Made by a program: the position numbers and the translations under genes. This document shows positions 45,263 to 56,544 of a stretch of DNA of 64,000 nt, in pieces; the first letter of the stretch is position 1, and each line of letters starts with the position of its first letter. The DNA lies in contig CM055901.1 of NCBI GenBank assembly GCA_029582155.1, positions 3,205,482-3,269,481 on the forward strand, in the 5' to 3' direction. Source of the DNA: Panopea generosa. Its lineage: Eukaryota > Mollusca > Bivalvia > Adapedonta > Hiatellidae. A model generated the notes under the pieces. That model was not told where the DNA came from. It did no database searches and worked only from the letters and a program-made list of their open reading frames with translations.

Positions 45263-47806
45263 ACTGTAAACATATACTGAGACAAAGCCGGTATCAGTTT
45301 ATGGTAATCACAAGATTGTATTCAGCATGACATGTATATAGCCCGTTACCATGTCATTATATTAAAGTATCCTTAAATAAAGATTCCACTTGACTTGTGA
45401 CGTTTCCAGTGTTATAATTAGCACCTTTAAGTCCCAATTGGCCATATCCTGGAAGCTTTTATATAACATATGTATTGAATGTATGAATATGATGCTATTA
45501 TACATAATGTGAATTAAGTAATGTTTAAATTATATTGTAACATCTGTATTCTCTGTCTATAATTAAAGCGTGATACAAAATCACGTTGATTTCGTCTATT
45601 TAGCATACTGTGGTTCTGAATCAACCCCGCGTGTATTTGATTTGTTTGTAGGTTTAGTAACATAATCCTCCAAGCTTCACCATAACATTTAAAGTTAAAT
45701 TTAAGATTATTGACAAACTACATATAACTTGGGATATTTTCTGAAAAATATTGTGTCTGTGAAATTAATATTTTTAGATTAAGTGAGTAGTGTGCCAAAG
45801 TTCATAAAAATAATGCAGCGGCGACTGCAAACTCAAATGTGAATCAGGTATATACATGTATTTATATTTGATCCTGTCCTTTTGCAAAGTTGCTGAAAAT
45901 GTATTAACAATTTTAATAAAGTTTACTTTGGAAATTTCCATTATAAAATTGTCCTTAAATGAAAAAATAAATCATACATATATACAATTGTAACTATTGT
46001 AACCAACCATAACAAAGACCTATTTGTTGAACAAATAGTTTTTTTGTTATAGACGTTCGGTGTTTGCTCGAAGTCCTTTGAACAATAGTAAAGCAAACAG
46101 TATCTAACTTTTAACATGGACAAGAAATCCAATACTCACCAAATTACACTATAAGCCTACTGCAATGTTTTAAACGTTGCTGAAACCTTTTTTAAAATAA
46201 AATGACACAAACATTCCGTACCAGGTCTTTTCTAAACCTTAACATCCTACTTCCATTCAACAAGAGATTCGGTTAAACACCACCGAGTACATGGTTAGCT
46301 GAATACACACAAAGAAGCGAGAGATGGTTCAGATATACCTTTATATAGACATGTTCAACCCCGTTTGATTGAGAATTACTCGTGCAGATATATTCATAAA
46401 GTGAAATGAGATATTTTTATGTTTTTAAATAGGTTTTTTTGTAGTTTTTGTAAACTGTTGTTCGGTACCGTCATAGTGAATATTTAATCATTTCGGGTAA
46501 AGAAATAACTTTAAAAAATTGTTTCGACAGAGAGAGAATATAAGTAGTAAGTAAAAAGAAGTACGTGAATATTTAGCTATGCCAGACATTCTCAAGGTGT
46601 ATAACGTGTACATCATTGATTTCGGCAGTATAGAAATATATATTTGACAGAGCATAAAATTAGATGCATTTATTTCGGTTTATCTAGTCAAGTTGAACAC
46701 ACTATTATTGGAGTCATTTCGTGAACAATTTATGCCATTTTTTAGAAAAGTACCAAACTTGGCACAAACTTAGAACAACGTTAACTGATTATTTAAACAC
46801 CGAGACCCACTTTCAAAATGACGGAAAATCCAAGATGGCTGCCAAAATGGCCGCCAAAATTGACAAAATCCCTATTAATCTTTGTTTTAACAGTTGTTAA
46901 TGATATTTGATAGCTGTTTGACTAATGGTATAAAAACATGTTGATATTTGTTGATTTTAATGCGAATTTTTTTTTCGAAATATAAAAATATGCAAAATAT
47001 AGACTTAAAAAATAGCAACAATTTTTTTAATTTGAATATTCTGTTATAATTTTGCCCAAATGTTTCATAGATATTTTACAATATAACAGTAACACACTCA
47101 AAAATAAAAAACATTAAAAAATAAAGTTTCTAATGATATAGAGCAAATCATTGTATTATATATACAAAATACGGTGGGTGGGTTAATCAATATCAAATAT
47201 AAATACTGATGTGACCTTATTGTTCGGCGTACTTTACCCTGTAAATTAAACGAAACGTATTAAAGGTTCACAACTAAATTCAAAACAAATGTAAGATGTA
47301 ATAATAAATAAGCGAGTGATATGAAAAAAAAATGTATTTGTTTAAAATGTAAAAAAAATACTAACAATGCCGGTTAATGCTTTGCTGTACTGATTCATAT
47401 AATTTCTATGCAATAAAAGTATCAAAACTCAGAAGATAAATACAGCAGACACATGTATATATACATGTATAAGTTAAGAGGGTTAATGTAAATTGTGTTT
47501 GCTGTCTCAAAACTATCAATTACAAGTTGTTGCTTATTCATTATTTCATAAATTTAGAATTCGAAAGCATCAATAGTTTCATGATAAACTTTTTAAACAG
47601 AATGCAGAATAAGCATAGTCGTTTTGTCACACGCTAATACGTTGGAAGGATCAGCTACATATTCAATCATTGATAAGTGCGCCCTTCTACCTCAATCTGT
47701 TCAGTCTTTTCGTCTGTCAGTAAACATTTTCAATCTCGAGCAAACCACCTTTATTACTTGTTCTAATTCAATAAAACCCACCAGGTACATTTGAAGGTAC
47801 TAGTTG
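45263..47806. other. Gene-free stretch
   Basis: AT-rich. Around 46810-46865 is a run of CCAAGATGGCTGCCAAAATG and GGCCGCCAAAATTG motifs. No gene is seen. Confidence 0.35.
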
Positions 47807-48045
47807 TCAGTATTGTTTGGAAAGCTTCACAATGGGGTGGCTTCTTTGAACAAACTTGGTAACTGGCTTAGAGGTAATGACTGCATTAGTGCTCTGGTAA
47901 AGGCAGAGGGCCAGATCATTCCTCAAGGCCATCCACAAAAAGAACACGTTTCGCCTATCAAGTGACGGCTTCTCCAAAATGACCTCTGTGTGACTATGGG
48001 AGCGATAGGTCATCTGTTTGTAAAACACTCTGGAGATATGTTGGT
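47807..48045 (-). other. Unrecognised 73-codon open frame, possible exon
   Basis: On -, the frame MTYRSHSHTEVILEKPSLDR... runs to a stop near 47807 and is preceded by ATATCTCCAG, an acceptor-like sequence. It is somewhat GC-richer than its surroundings and not obviously a repeat. I recognise no domain. It could be a terminal exon of an unknown gene or a degraded transposon. Confidence 0.2.
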
Positions 48046-48119
48046 ATGTGACACAGGCAATGATAAAGGTTTAGTTTATAACAATTTATATAGCTAGACT
48101 GCGAAGTAAGATCAGAATT

Positions 48120-48450
48120 TATATGAATCACTCTGGAGTCCCTTTTCTAGGTATAACCAGAAGACATTGCTTTTATATGAACAACATCCACGATAGCTTT
48201 CGACGGAAGGGCAAAGAACATAGAACGTACCGTTATTATGTGGCGGACTCATGGCGTTGTAGTGGAAGGGAAGGGCGACCGACCGATATAGTAGCGAGTA
48301 AACACCTGCGAGCGATCCGGAACCACAAGTCGACACTAAATAATCGCACTGATTTGTACACAAAGCGGACACAGAGTATGATAATCCACCAAGTCACAAG
48401 AACGAAGAGAACCGCTCTTAAAGAGAGACTTCGGTCACACTCGCATTGAT
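48120..48450 (+). other. Unrecognised open frames on both strands
   Basis: A 108-codon frame on + and an 86-codon frame on - overlap. Neither has recognisable motifs. GC content is raised compared with flanks, which by itself lengthens random frames. Confidence 0.15.
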
Positions 48451-48817
48451 AAAAGCTAACAAAACTTCGCTACTCGTCAAGTGGTTTTAATCACTTTATC
48501 AAGTAATAGACACGAAACGGATGTGTTTATATATGTCGTGTGTAATAAGAATCGTCATGTCTAACGCTGTCGCGAGATAACAATGAGAACGCCGTGAAAA
48601 TCGCTTTCAAGGACTACTCGTTTAAGAAATGACAAAATATCTCTGTTCTTATATCATTAGTTTCGCTTTTTTCTTTCTGGGAAATAAATAAACATTTTCT
48701 CATTAAAACCATATACTACGAAAGCGCGCGTTAAAGTGCATGTACCCGATTATATAATATAAACAATGGTGTAACATTAACATTAAATAATATCTAAATA
48801 ATAAAAATAAATTTGGA

Positions 48818-49015
48818 CAGTGTGGGTGGTAGTGCCATGGATAGAGTGTTAACCGCTCACGCTAGAACTAGGTTGCTAGTTCGATCCCCAGCTCGACTGG
48901 ATGGCCTCTCAAAAACAACACTCAGTACTGGTTTTAACCAGTAAACGTATTCTCGAGTCATATCAGCTCTGAGCTTATTTTACAACCAAGCTTAAATAAA
49001 TTAACATAAACTAAA
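48818..49015 (+). mobile_element. tRNA-derived SINE family D
   Basis: The head is GGTGGTAGTGCCATGGATAG with box B TAGTTCGATCCCC. The body is AACAACACTCAGTACTGG, CTCGAGTCATATCAGCTCTG, and it ends AATTAACATAAACTAAA. Confidence 0.75.
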
Positions 49016-49647
49016 GAAAAAAAATAGAATGCTTTGCCAGGCTACACTATTTTGTACAATAACACTTAATCAAGACATGTGTGTTGCTAAATTTTATCAA
49101 AGCATGTTTTATTATTTGCTGCACGTACGAGTTGACATGACACTCATTCATGAAATAAACTTCATCCTTGAGACGATTTACAAACGAAATGACATGCATT
49201 TCTGCTGTTTTGTCGTGCAAGTAAGATGCATGCACTCGTGTAACTGCCAAAGGGTAAAAACCAGTTGGTTAAGTAAACATTTCTTTAATAAACAGCATAT
49301 AATGTCTAAGTAGGCGTAATAGCTATGATCACGATGTAGTGGAGACGGACGTCTGTATTTGTAATATTGATGTTAAATATCTGTCCTGTTTAAACAAAAA
49401 GAATATATTTTTAGATTTATTTATTTCTAAATAACCTTTTCATGGTTATAGACGTATGATTGCCTGTTTATGTAGAAATTATGTACTTAAATAATTAGCA
49501 CATGCAATCTTCTCTACCTCTACTTGAATTTCTATTGTACACACTTACCACATAATTATATATACCGCAAATAATGAAAATTACGTGTTCTATTTGTTTA
49601 CATTCGGTCCCGGGACCAATAGTTTGTATTCAATACCCAACTTTAAG

Positions 49648-49838
49648 CGGGGGTTAATGTAATCGATAGAGTGCTAGTTTCTCACGGCAGTGGTTGAGGA
49701 TTCTAACCCTATCTCAGTCCGATTTATCTAAAAAGACAACACTAAATACTGGTTCTACCCCTTGACGCGGTCTCAAGAGCGGTTCAAATAAGCTTTAGGC
49801 TTTGTTCACGATCGTACTAAATTAATTAGTATAAACAC
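49648..49838 (+). mobile_element. tRNA-derived SINE family D, diverged
   Basis: It contains TAATCGATAGAGTGCTAG, GACAACACTAAATACTGG, GGTTCAAATAAGCTTTAGGC and a final ATTAGTATAAACA. It is the same layout as 48818-49015 with many differences. Confidence 0.6.
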
Positions 49839-49889
49839 GTGTATTTTGTTGAAAATTTATAAGGTGGGATTTCATGATGTTGGAAATGT

Positions 49890-50216
49890 GGTGATATAGG
49901 GGTAAAGTGTCAGTCCCGCACGCGATACCCAGCAGGTCATACCAAAGACTTGAAAACGGTACTAGAAACTTCCTCGATTGGCACTCGGCATTCAGAGGAT
50001 AGTTCTAATTCTGGTCGGCCCAGTGTCAATATAATGTGACTGGATGAGCTATCATGCCATGTGTCTGTAATGGTACTCCAGTGTGGCAGCGCTTAGATTT
50101 CTATCTCAGGTGGGCATCGTCGCGATATAACTGAAAATGGTTGAGAGTGACGCTAAACAAAACAAACCAGACCAGACCAAACCAAACCAAACCAAACCAA
50201 ACCAAACCAAACAAAT
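49890..50216 (+). mobile_element. tRNA-derived SINE family C with ACCAA tail
   Basis: The degenerate head is followed by GGTCATACCAAAGACTTG and GGTACTAGAAACTTCCTCGA and ends GAGTGACGCTAAACAAAAC. A (ACCAA)n microsatellite follows to 50212, apparently grown from the SINE tail. Confidence 0.75.
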
Positions 50217-50665
50217 TGATGATGTTGGAAGATACATTGATTTAGAGATAAATAGCTGAAAGATTGTTTAGCTGGACTGTTTTATTCTCAGGCATAGAAA
50301 AAAAAGCCGATGCTGAACTTGAAAATAATTTAAATAAATAATAAATTAAAGCATTCATTTACATATGAACAAAATATATATTGTTTATACCTGCATCAGC
50401 CGTGAACAGTAACGTTACTTATACATCCGTATTATAACATCCGAATTATATTTCAAAGTTTAGACTATTATCCCTCCTGTGGCGTGTAGCGCACTAAACG
50501 TTGAGTCACATATGTACACACTATGGGTTTATCTTAATTTTGATAGGAAGGTAGTTCAACGTATATGGCAGAAATATCTTTGTAAGTTCGATTACACATA
50601 AATATCGCTATATTGAATTATTAATCTGAGGTTAAAAACATTTTTTGTTGCCATTATCATTTATT

Positions 50666-50808
50666 CCATATTTAGCGTCATTTTTATTCTATCGAGGGCT
50701 AACAGGCGATCAGTTTTAAAACCTAACCACTGTTTTCTGAGAACCAGCACTCAAGCACACCCAATCTCCGCAAAAAAATGATAACTTTCCCACTTGAATC
50801 AGTGGTGA
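50666..50808 (-). mobile_element. tRNA-derived SINE family A, 5'-truncated
   Basis: The reverse copy shows ATATTTAGCGTCATTTTTAT, GGGCTAACAGGCGATCAG and TTTCCCACTTGAATCAGTGG. The tRNA-like head is absent. Confidence 0.75.
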
Positions 50809-51649
50809 AACTTCCATATCTCATTTTCACCATTAATTAACTCGAGTCTTCTCTAGCGTAGAGTACATTTTATGGGTCTACAAATTGAAAAGGCAGTGTC
50901 TTATGAGTCGGTTATTTTCAAAATAAACTTATAAATAAATAGAGGAACTGAGACGGCTACTAGTTTATTATTGCAGTAATCACATAGCTTATGGCCTAGC
51001 AACGGAGTGAATATAAACATTTATTTGATTTTTTTTTTATATTTTCACGAGTGAAAATTGTCAAAAAAAATATTTTTCCGACTTGGCCGAATATCTTAAT
51101 GAGGTAAATTTAAAAGTTGACATAGTCTTGACGTTTTGACGTCACTAGATATCGAACGGAAAATTGTGTATTAACTATCTAGCATTCTATTTATAGCATC
51201 TTGCAAATCCCGGGGGTTGCTATTTTTTTTTCGAAAACAAAGTACTTAAAAGTGTTATTTGCCTGACTAATGCGATAAATAAAATTATCAATATTTAAAC
51301 AAATATATATTATCTCGCATTCGTGCCAATTTTACATAATTAAGGCTCTCCCAGGGATTTTGGAGATCTGGGGAACATGACCAATTATTTTTAGGGATCT
51401 GGGGAAAGTTGGCGGCCATTACTTTCTGGGATCCATCTATCAAAGGCCTAAGTTTAGAGATCTGGAGGAATTACTTTTTGGAAACAGGAAACAGTCTGAT
51501 TACTATCATGTTACTCGCCATCGTCGAATCCATTCCGATACTCTCTGTTCGTGGATGGTATCGGAATTGACACCCGAGGCTATCCAACGATTATTACCCA
51601 TCAACATCATTTTACTAATATAATATATTTATGCTAATTTACTATTTCT

Positions 51650-51880
51650 CGATTGCAAAGTAAGGCGACATAGAGAACCACCAGAACACAGTTCTGACCA
51701 CCTAATTTTAAGCAGCAATGTAAAGTTTGTACCTATGTATTGAATTTTACAGGGCAAATATGTATCCATTTTCAGGTCAAGTGCCCACCCCCACTTCCCC
51801 GGGTTGAGACAAAACTCACGACCTTTGACGTGAGTGGCAAAAAACTCTATCCAATGCACTAACGCCCCACTTTTATGTAT
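51650..51880 (-). mobile_element. Possible tRNA-derived SINE family E
   Basis: On - it starts GGGGCGTTAGTGCATTGGAT, has a degenerate box B near GGTCGTGAGTTTTGTCTC, and continues with CTTGACCTGAAAATGGATAC. Only one copy is present, so the call rests on tRNA-like shape alone. Confidence 0.4.
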
Positions 51881-52042
51881 AATGTCCATTACAACTTTTT
51901 ATTTAATGTATACATTGCGAGGAAAATGTATCCGACTGTTGCGTTGTGATGTCATTCAAGTAATAAAATATTCAAAACTGAACTACTGCGTGTAAATATA
52001 CAAAGAACCCCGAGAATTAAGTAAATGTGTACGGTTATAAAT

Positions 52043-52275
52043 GGGTCCTCCGTGGCCGAGTGGTCTAAGGCGCCTTCTCAAAATCACTTGCCTCTAACCG
52101 CTAAGGTCATAGGTTCGAGTTCCACTCGCTCAAAAAAAAATATGTGAGAAAGTTTCCAGTTACTTGCGGAAGGACGGTGGGTCTACTCTGACTCAGTCTG
52201 AGATCTTCATCCACCTATAAAACTGGATGTGCTAAATATAACCTGAAATGTGTTGAAAATGACGTTAAACCCCCA
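52043..52275 (+). mobile_element. tRNA-derived SINE family B
   Basis: The head is CGTGGCCGAGTGGTCTAAGG with box B GGTTCGAGTTCC. The body is closely similar to 32913-33148 and ends GTGTTGAAAATGACGTTAAA. Confidence 0.82.
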
Positions 52276-52719
52276 TTCACACTGCTATTATTATAAACCC
52301 CATGCCTATACACATTTCAGCACGTTTTCGGCATATACGTGTATTAGACATCGCTTTAATTGTCAATGGCTTTATCTTATACACGGCGACAAGTATACCA
52401 CTGGAGCACATTTTATCTCGAACGTGCACGTATCTGACTGATCACACACGGCACTTTTAGTAATTTTTACTTAACTCTATTTCAGAAAAAAGTATATCAG
52501 TATGACATAAAATACCCAATGTTTTTGCAGATTATTGATTTTGTTTCTTCTATTTTAGAAGGGAACACAACGTATGTACTTTTGTGAATGGCATTTCCAA
52601 TATCTGCTGTCATATTTGACAAAAGTTTATTTACTTCTGTTTATCGGTATGACAACAAAAACTTCAATGAAAATCAAATTGCACTTTTTAGTCATATTTC
52701 AAAACTAGCATGATTATGG

Positions 52720-52890
52720 GGTGCCGTTTTACTATTTAACCATAATAATTGATATCACTTACTCGAATAAGTGATATCACCTATATGAAGCGAATAAGTG
52801 ATATTACCTATTCGAATAAGTGATATCACTTGTTCATTTCAAATAAATGGTTTGATATGAAGTATTATGTTTAAATAGTAAAACGACACG
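52720..52890 (+). mobile_element. MITE-like foldback with GTGATATCAC core
   Basis: The ends GTGCCGTTTTACTATTTAAC and TTTAAATAGTAAAACGACAC are inverted repeats. The middle holds four copies of an AATAAGTGATATCAC / GTGATATTAC palindromic module. Confidence 0.7.
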
Positions 52891-52894
52891 TCAT

Positions 52895-53282
52895 ACACGA
52901 CATCATTGATGTGAACATGAGTAAAACTCGAAATCAAGTTTGCCTTGTGTTCCTTTAGAGTTGACCCCAATGCAGTCGTAGTCAACTGTTTTTAACTTTT
53001 TTTTAAATTTGGGTGACATGTATAATTAATCTTACCTTCCTTGATCCCACATCCAAAATATCAGCTCCGCATGACTTACAGTAACAACTGAAACTTGAAC
53101 TATGCAACCGATTTACCGGCAAAGTATCTACCCTGGACGACACATTACATTTATTGTCCGTACGTATTTATCCGGTTCTAATTAATCTCCGTATACACTA
53201 TCCGTGAAGACGATATGATGCTTATTATCAACAGCAATATCACTATTTGCGTTCATACCCGGTTATTAGTTTAGGCATAGTA
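52895..53282. other. Short gene-free stretch
   Basis: Nothing recognised. Confidence 0.3.
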
Positions 53283-53738
53283 CCACCATTGCAAAAAGGA
53301 AGTGCTTCCGTGGGGTATGGCGGTTTTAGATAATCCTCATTTCTTCTTCTTTAAAAATGCATTTTCCTTATTTTAATGCTCATTTTTTTTATTTAAATGG
53401 CATTATTGATGTATTTTGAACACTTTGATAGCATTGTCATGTTTGAATTGTGAATTTAGAAAAAAAAATTTATGCTTGGAAATTGGGGTATGAATACATG
53501 ATTTCGGAAGTCTACTTTCACTTTGTCACCAGTGTACACACTGAGCAGAAAAAAAATCTCTTATATGACACATGACCCCTACTTTTCTCATCATATTTTG
53601 ATAGTGCAGAGGTTGACAAACAGTAAAATGTAGGTTTCACTTCTTTCATTTGGGTCTCTCTCTCTCTCTCTATGACAAGCCTTCAAACTTTTATTATTTA
53701 CTATAGAATAAAGAACAAAAATCAATTGTGGGATGACA
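53283..53738 (+). repeat. ~450-bp dispersed repeat R1, copy 2
   Basis: It carries GCTTCCGTGGGGTATGGCG, AAAAATGCATTTTCCTTATT, GAATACATGATTTCGGAAGT, CATATTTTGATAGTGCAGAG and TTTACTATAGAATAAAGAAC. A short (CT)n is at 53655-53672. Confidence 0.78.
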
Positions 53739-53977
53739 CCTTTACGAATATACACGGAATAGCCATGAGTGTACGGTCAATGCTAACGCACAATACTCGC
53801 TGTAAAGTAAATATAGGCGTAAAGATGAGATCGATTAACCCTTTTATATATGCATAAAATTAGGGCAATGTAAAATTGCCATACAAACAATAACAACCGG
53901 TATTGGGCGAATACCTATAAATAGAATGACATAATTTCAGATAAGTCTATTTGGTTTATACTTTACACACCCGGCAA

Positions 53978-54292
53978 TTGGGGCCATCGCGGCATGTTCA
54001 ATAAATTAAGTAAAGTCGAAACAACGAAACTACGATGGTGAAAAGTCCAAACAACAATGGTGAAAAGTCGAAACTACGATGGTGAAAAATTGAAACGACG
54101 AAACAATTTCACCATCGTTGTTTCGGTTTTTCATCATTGTAGATTCTACTTTTCACCATCGTAGTTTCGACTTTCATCATCTTTGTTCGACTTTTCACCA
54201 TCGTATTTTCGTTATTTCGACCTTTTATCATCTTAGGTTCGTTGTTTCACTCGACTTGACTTGATTAAAAAAAATGTCGCGATGGCCCCCAA
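53978..54292 (+). mobile_element. MITE-like foldback, TIR TTGGGGGCCATCGCG
   Basis: The ends TTGGGGCCATCGCGGCAT and GTCGCGATGGCCCCCAA are inverted copies. Nested inside are repeats of ACGATGGTGAAAAGTCGAAA and their complements, so the whole 315 bp can fold on itself. No target duplication was identified. Confidence 0.75.
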
Positions 54293-54586
54293 CGGGACAT
54301 CGTAACTTTCATATTATGTTACAACATTGTGTCACGCTGACATTAAACTTCGTTAGTCTTAAGAATTTCGTGCGAACAAATTGTGATATCTAGGAACGAG
54401 TTACGTTACATTTGCGCATTATATTTGCAAATTTTAGAAATAATATCGTTATAAAGCTTATAAAAGATCATAAAGTGAGTCAGCGACACACTAAATAAAT
54501 TTCGCGTTGTTTTCTTTTCATAACTCAAATTTTACAATAAGAAGTTCATAAACATACGAACGTTAGTGAAACGGACACCTGTTTAG

Positions 54587-54768
54587 TTTATACTACTTTG
54601 CTCTGACAACTCAGAGCTTATATGAAACTTTCTCGAGTCCACTTTCTGGGTAGAATTAGTACTGAGTGTTGTTGGGTTTTTTTAGGCATTGTATCGAGCT
54701 GTCTGTGGATCGAGCCCACCTCTGGCGTTAGCGGCTAATACGCTCGCCCATGCTTATGGTCGGATATC
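54587..54768 (-). mobile_element. tRNA-derived SINE family D, reverse copy
   Basis: On the - strand it reads GGGCGAGCGTATTAGCCGC, GGGCTCGATCCAC (box B), CAACACTCAGTACTAATTC and AAGCTCTGAGTTGTCAGAGC, collinear with 48818-49015. Confidence 0.7.
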
Positions 54769-55332
54769 TTCTATTTGATCTTCAGCAGTTCTACTCTTCT
54801 ACAAGGCGAGCTTAACTACTCTCTACCTGAAGAAAATATGTCAGAAAAATGCCACACCATTACAACGGTATGAGCAATCGACAATGCATGATGAAGTGTC
54901 GAAACTACGAAACTATGGAAAATGACAGTGGAAATTCGTTTAAAGGTACGAAACAACGGTGTTTAAACGGTAAAATCACGAAATATAGTAATTTGTTTTA
55001 GATATATATTTGAATTCAAGGAAGTTAATACAATTACAATATTGATACAATTTCAAGTCTCATCATTTAAGAAAATTACATAAATGAAGTTTACTATGAA
55101 ACGATATTTGCTCTTAAATTTAAAACGATTCATTGAAACTTTCTGAAAACATGCCAAACCGGACACAGCATTTGTTGAAGTATATAACGGCTAGAGCAGA
55201 ACATGGAAATGCTATAAAAATATAGGCGAATTCGTTGAGATGAATCATTGGATGGACGTGGTCTGAGTTTTGACGGACCTCGGTTATTCTTCGCACTCGT
55301 AACTTGCGATACATTAGGCATAGTAGACCTAC

Positions 55333-55772
55333 CATCATTAGAAACAGGAATGCTTCTGTGGGGTTATAAATAATCTTCTTTTTTTCAAGTCTTCATTTAA
55401 AAATGCATTTCCCTTCATTTAATGCTCGTTTTTTTTTATTTGAATGGCCCATTGGTGTATTCTGAAAATTTTGAAATCATTGTCATTTTGAATTGTGAAA
55501 AAAAATATGCTTGGAAAATGGGGTATGAATACATGATTTCGGAAGTCTACTTTTACTTTGTCAACAGTGTAGACACTAAACGGAAAAAAATCTCTTATAT
55601 GACACATGACCCTTACTTTTCTCATCATATTTTGGTAGTTTACGAACAGTAAAATGTAACTTTTGCTTCTTTCATTTAGTGTCTCTTTATGAATAACAGG
55701 CCTTCAAACTTTTATTATTTACTGTAGAATAAAGAATAAAAACAAAGGGTGAGCTTACACCTACATCCAAAC
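55333..55772 (+). repeat. ~450-bp dispersed repeat R1, copy 3
   Basis: It is collinear with 53283-53738: GCTTCTGTGGGGTTATAAA, AAAATGCATTTCCCTTCATT, GAATACATGATTTCGGAAGT and TTTACTGTAGAATAAAGAAT. Copies 2 and 3 are direct repeats about 2 kb apart. Confidence 0.78.
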
Positions 55773-56400
55773 TCGGCCCTACTAGTACCGCCATGTTCTA
55801 CACTTGTCCGACTACAGAGACGCTTGTGTTTAGAAAAGCAAGCATCTCAGATGATCAAGACGGAAAAAAACAGGAAGTTCACAAATCTGTCAGAAAAGAA
55901 GAAAATATGGTTATTAGGAGCAAATATTTATTAAACTCATAGTTTTTAATTAAATATGGATGATTATATATACAACAGAAAGGTAGATAATTTACTGATA
56001 GCTCTCTAGCATCGTTTCCTATCAAACAGAAATGTCTATACTGTAACACTATGGAATAGTTAAAAAAAAATCGCCGATCACTTGTTTTAAGATTCTCCAT
56101 CAAGTCCTTGTCTCCATGAACAGTTTAAATCAGTCCTTTATCTCGGGCGTGACATCGTGATTAATACTGTATCAATGCAGATGCCATTTTCCTCGGGAGA
56201 CAATTACAGTTGGAAATAAAACGATAATTTTTAAATTTTTACTATCATTGAACATCTCTGAACCTCACGCTGTTTTAAATATTATTAAACATACCTGTGA
56301 GACATTAAAATAAAGTATTACCAACAAGTGGATGCTTAATAGAGTTGACCACTTAAACAGGTTTTACTGTACGTCTTATAGTGAATTATCATACTTCCAG

Positions 56401-56544
56401 CATGCAGTAATGAGAGGTTCTCGCACATCGCTACTGGAAAATAGACGGCCATTAAGAACTACGCAGCTCACCCGAGATGGTTTGGATGAACAGTTCAGCC
56501 AACTAGAAAACAGATCGGGACATTGTGTGGAATTTGAAACAAAG
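56401..56544 (+). CDS. CCM2: CCM2 exon a (end of N-terminal region)
   Basis: The exon follows ATCATACTTCCAG and ends ACAAAG|GTTAGA. It encodes a segment with ENRRPLRT and ends VEFETK in phase 0. The next exon supplies YLG, so VEFETK-YLG is rebuilt exactly as in PTB domains. The 5' boundary is the least certain part. Twelve bases into the downstream intron a TTAA-CCC MITE end begins. Confidence 0.7.

Noticed and set aside
44995-45330. 111-codon + frame with RTDGRTDRTDR
   Set aside because: It crosses the edge of the 168-bp satellite and a tetranucleotide repeat; not coding.
55749-55934. 61-codon + frame as a possible first CCM2 exon
   Set aside because: It begins in the tail of repeat R1, lacks CCM2-like residues, and has no convincing donor in frame with exon a.
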